From Cheilinus undulatus (Eukaryota; Chordata; Actinopteri; Labriformes; Labridae), in assembly GCF_018320785.1 (NCBI RefSeq), contig NC_054866.1:33209000-33272999 (forward strand): a stretch of DNA of 64,000 nucleotides. The letters are read 5' to 3'. The notes below the pieces were generated by a model. It had not been told where the DNA came from, did no database searches, and worked only from the letters and a program-made list of their open reading frames with translations. A program made the position numbers and the translations under genes. Shown in pieces: positions 62,501 to 64,000 of this stretch; position 1 is the stretch's first letter; the number at the start of each line of letters is the position of its first letter.

Positions 62501-63877
62501 TTCATGCTGGAAACCCCTCCAATATGCTAAATTAAAACAATTCTGCAAAAAGAGTGGGCCAAAATTGCACTACAGTGGTGATAAAGACTCACACCAGCTA
62601 TTGCAAGTGCTTGCTTGCAGTTGTTGCTGCCAAGGGTGGAACAACCAGTTATTATTTTTAGGCAACATTGACTTTTTCCACAGTGTCACATAGCTTTGCT
62701 GGCTATTTTCACCCAAATGAAATTATAATTTAAAACTGCATTCTGTATTCACTCAGGTTATAGTTGTCTAATCTTAGAATAAGTTTGATGTTCTGAAATG
62801 TTTAATTGTGACAAATACGAAAAAAAAAAAAAAAAAAAAAAAAAAATCAGGAACAGGTGAAATAGCATTGGCATTTTATGTAGATACTGTACTTTTTCAG
62901 GAAGTTGCCCCATCTCAAACTAATTGAATAGTCCTGCTCTAGACCATCTGTGACCCAGATTTGCACATTTCTACAAAAAATGTTCGCAGTGTCCCAACTT
63001 TTTTAGAACTGGGGTTCATAGTTTTAAGGTTATTACCTTTGTGAGTTGTGCAGCTTGGACCAGCTGATTCTTGCTTCCTGCGTACATCATCTGCTGCTCT
63101 GGTTTACATCCTGTTAAAATAACATCAACAGGTTTTCAAGAAATTCTTGAGGCATAACACACCAGTTTGAATTAAACTCAAAAGGCCACACTCTTCAAAA
63201 TAATGCATTTTTATGAGACTGATACAAGAAGAGGATGTACTAAATTATTTTAAGGTTATATCTACTTACCCATTGGACTGGAGAAGATGAAACACAAAGG
63301 GTACGACACCCTTCCATCTGAGTGGATATATTTGTAGCTGTAGACAATGAATTTGCTCTACTGTCAAGAAGTTAACTTTTTCTCAAAGTGAAAACTTTTT
63401 CAGGTTTTTACATGGACTTTAAAAAATATAGATCTCTCAAACTTGTGGCCACATTCATAAAACATTCAGTGAGGATATCTTGGTTGTCGCTCTGGAAGTT
63501 CTTCTCTCAACTCATCCATTGAGATGTCCTAAAAGAAGAAAGTTGTGCCAAAGTGACTTATAATGCAGAATGAACCCTTAAAAATAGCAAAATAAACAAC
63601 AGAGCATGCATTGAACTTGCCTCATATTCTTCCTCAAGGACAACAAGCTGTTTCTCCATGTCTATTTTCACTATTTAATACAAAAATCATGGATTTTGAT
63701 TCAGATGTGCATTTTTTAATATTGTTCATGAAGTTGTATATATGTCACCGTTACTTAAATCTTCCACATGCAGTACTTACTCAGTATGGCAGCATTGTTT
63801 GTCTCTTTTCGAAATCTGAACTTCTTCAGTTTCTCCTTCAGACTTTCATCCACCTCACAAACAACCAGAGAGCTTGA
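59595..63877 (-). CDS. gmfg: Glia maturation factor gamma, partial (first exon beyond the window)
   Basis: ADF-homology protein that binds the Arp2/3 complex and removes actin branches in the cytoplasm. Exons in transcript order: 63781-63877, 63621-63670, 63479-63528, 63270-63352, 63037-63110, 59595-59666. They read [17 protein letters not shown], then [100 protein letters not shown] and [18 protein letters not shown] up to LSFFR. Phases agree, and only the initiator end (M or a few residues) is missing; no ATG followed by a donor was seen up to 64000. SLVVCEVD and the LSFFR end fit GMFG better than GMFB, and PAF1 next door fits human 19q13.2. Two introns are non-canonical: GC-AG (63529-63620) and U12-type (63353-63478). 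Confidence 0.93.
59870..60100 (-). repeat. tRNA-derived SINE copy 4, minus orientation
   Basis: Read on the minus strand it begins with a head containing TCTAGCTCAGTGGATAGAGT, a near-perfect A box. It continues with the purine/pyrimidine body (TTCCCCTCCTCTCTCTCCCC) and ends near the A-rich TTTAATAAAGATTTG. It belongs to the same family as the copy at 20431 and lies in the last intron of gmfg. Confidence 0.7.
61655..61822 (-). repeat. tRNA-derived SINE copy 5, minus orientation
   Basis: On the minus strand it has the CTAGCCTATCAGTTAGGTTG head, a body with CTCCCCAGGTCTCTCATCTC and a short tail ending near AAAATCTTTTTTTT. It is diverged, belongs to the same family as the other four and is directly next to the hAT element at 61823. 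Confidence 0.55.
62170..62660 (+). pseudogene. Tc1 transposase C-terminal remnant
   Basis: The frames read [20 protein letters not shown], then [13 protein letters not shown] for the usual QDNDPKHTSKST, then KSDWNAVP-like text for PIEMLWHDLK, and late EWAKIALQW and [10 protein letters not shown]-like text. It holds the second catalytic Asp region only, has several frameshifts and lacks the N-terminal half. Confidence 0.55.
62820..62846. repeat. Poly-A run
   Basis: An uninterrupted run of about 27 A residues inside the nested hAT element. It could be the tail of a lost retroposed copy or simple slippage. Confidence 0.8.
63353..63478 (-). other. gmfg: U12-type (minor spliceosome) intron in gmfg, AT at the 5' end
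   Basis: Right after CAACCAAG the minus strand reads ATATCCTCAC, a near-perfect match to the U12 donor ATATCCTT. About 20 bases before the acceptor lies GTTAACT, the core of the U12 branch motif. The intron is 126 bases. Joining to give the conserved PERQPRFIVYS text needs the intron to end GAGCAA, that is AT-AA. An AG three bases upstream would give the in-frame PSKFIVYS instead. Confidence 0.7.
63529..63620 (-). other. gmfg: GC-AG intron in gmfg
   Basis: The exon end TATGAG is followed by GCAAGTTC, the strong context usual for GC donors. The acceptor is CTTTTAG before GACATCTCAATG. No GT donor is available that keeps the frame and the EEYEDIS junction. The intron is 92 bases and lies one 50-base exon before the U12-type intron. 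Confidence 0.8.
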
Positions 63878-64000
63878 CTGCAAGATGGCATGTGAAAAAA
63901 AGAAAAATCACATATGTTGTCACTTTAAGACATGTGAGGCACAAACCTTGTTATTTCTCTGCCTCTGATAAAGCAAATAGAAACGGTCGTTGGACTAGAA

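Larger units (their letters stand above)
61823..62936. mobile_element. hAT-type element in the gmfg intron, with internal Tc1 fragment
   Basis: The tips CAAGGCTATTCAATTGGAGG and CAAACTAATTGAATAGTCCTG are inverted copies of a fish hAT end. The flanks GGCTAGAC and CTCTAGAC agree at six of eight bases, so the target duplication is worn. A Tc1 transposase remnant lies inside at 62170-62660, and a pure A run at 62820-62846. Confidence 0.6.
60690..63017 (-). mobile_element. Degraded Tc1/mariner-like element, host of nested insertions
   Basis: The left end TTCCAAAAAATGGGACAGAG and the right end GTGTCCCAACTTTTTTAGAA are inverted copies of a common fish DNA transposon end (GGGACA...TGTCCCAACTTTTTT). 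Between 60830 and 61450, minus-strand transposase traces remain (for example ACTGACAATGGTTTTCTGAA and GGTCAAAGGTCATGGACATT read forward). A SINE and a hAT element that carries a Tc1 fragment interrupt the middle. It fills most of the last gmfg intron. Confidence 0.6.

Noticed and set aside
63878-64000. Possible upstream gmfg exon ending AATAACAAG|GTTTGTG
   Set aside because: It has no ATG in frame and no GMF text; kept out of the gene model, with the first exon taken to lie past the right edge.

Overview
The window looks like nuclear DNA of a ray-finned fish, most likely a percomorph teleost. The coding exons match vertebrate proteins closely, but the introns are compact. The spaces between genes are packed with teleost-type repeats: Tc1-like and hAT transposons, tRNA-derived SINEs and LINE tails. 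I saw no virus-like element, CRISPR array or rRNA gene.

Layout. From 1 to 11.7 kb there is no gene I can support, only dispersed repeats. From 11.78 to 29.57 kb, minus strand, lies a complete 15-exon tsr1 gene (pre-40S ribosome maturation factor, 832 aa). Its introns hold a Tc1-like transposon with about 198-bp inverted ends, other transposon relics and a LINE fragment. After a 2 kb spacer, taok1 (TAO kinase 1) runs on the plus strand: a 5' UTR exon near 31.6-32.1 kb, 19 coding exons from 37.39 to 43.01 kb and a long 3' UTR to about 46.25 kb. The first coding exon expected from the family, with the start codon and the glycine-rich ATP loop, was not found. From 47.4 to 51.1 kb a small spliced transcript unit could encode a 69-residue membrane protein that I do not recognise. 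From 51.55 to 59.0 kb lies a complete 14-exon paf1 (RNA polymerase II-associated factor 1, 536 aa). Convergent to it on the minus strand, 59.6 kb to the right edge, is gmfg (glia maturation factor gamma), lacking only its first exon.

How the genes fit together. They share no pathway: tsr1 serves ribosome assembly, taok1 stress and cytoskeletal signalling, paf1 transcription elongation and gmfg actin debranching. From general knowledge, TSR1 and TAOK1 lie on human chromosome 17, while PAF1 and GMFG are neighbours on human 19q13.2. The window therefore joins two ancestral gene neighbourhoods, and the join falls between taok1 and paf1. A divergent pair of strong CTCF-like motifs sits there, at 50.8 and 51.3 kb.

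Most notable: gmfg has two adjacent non-canonical introns, a GC-AG intron and a U12-type intron that begins ATATCC and seems to end in AA. Other points are the missing taok1 exon, the unrecognised small gene, the CTCF-like pair and a nest of transposons inside the last gmfg intron. All coordinates and splice sites were read by eye; no database search was run.
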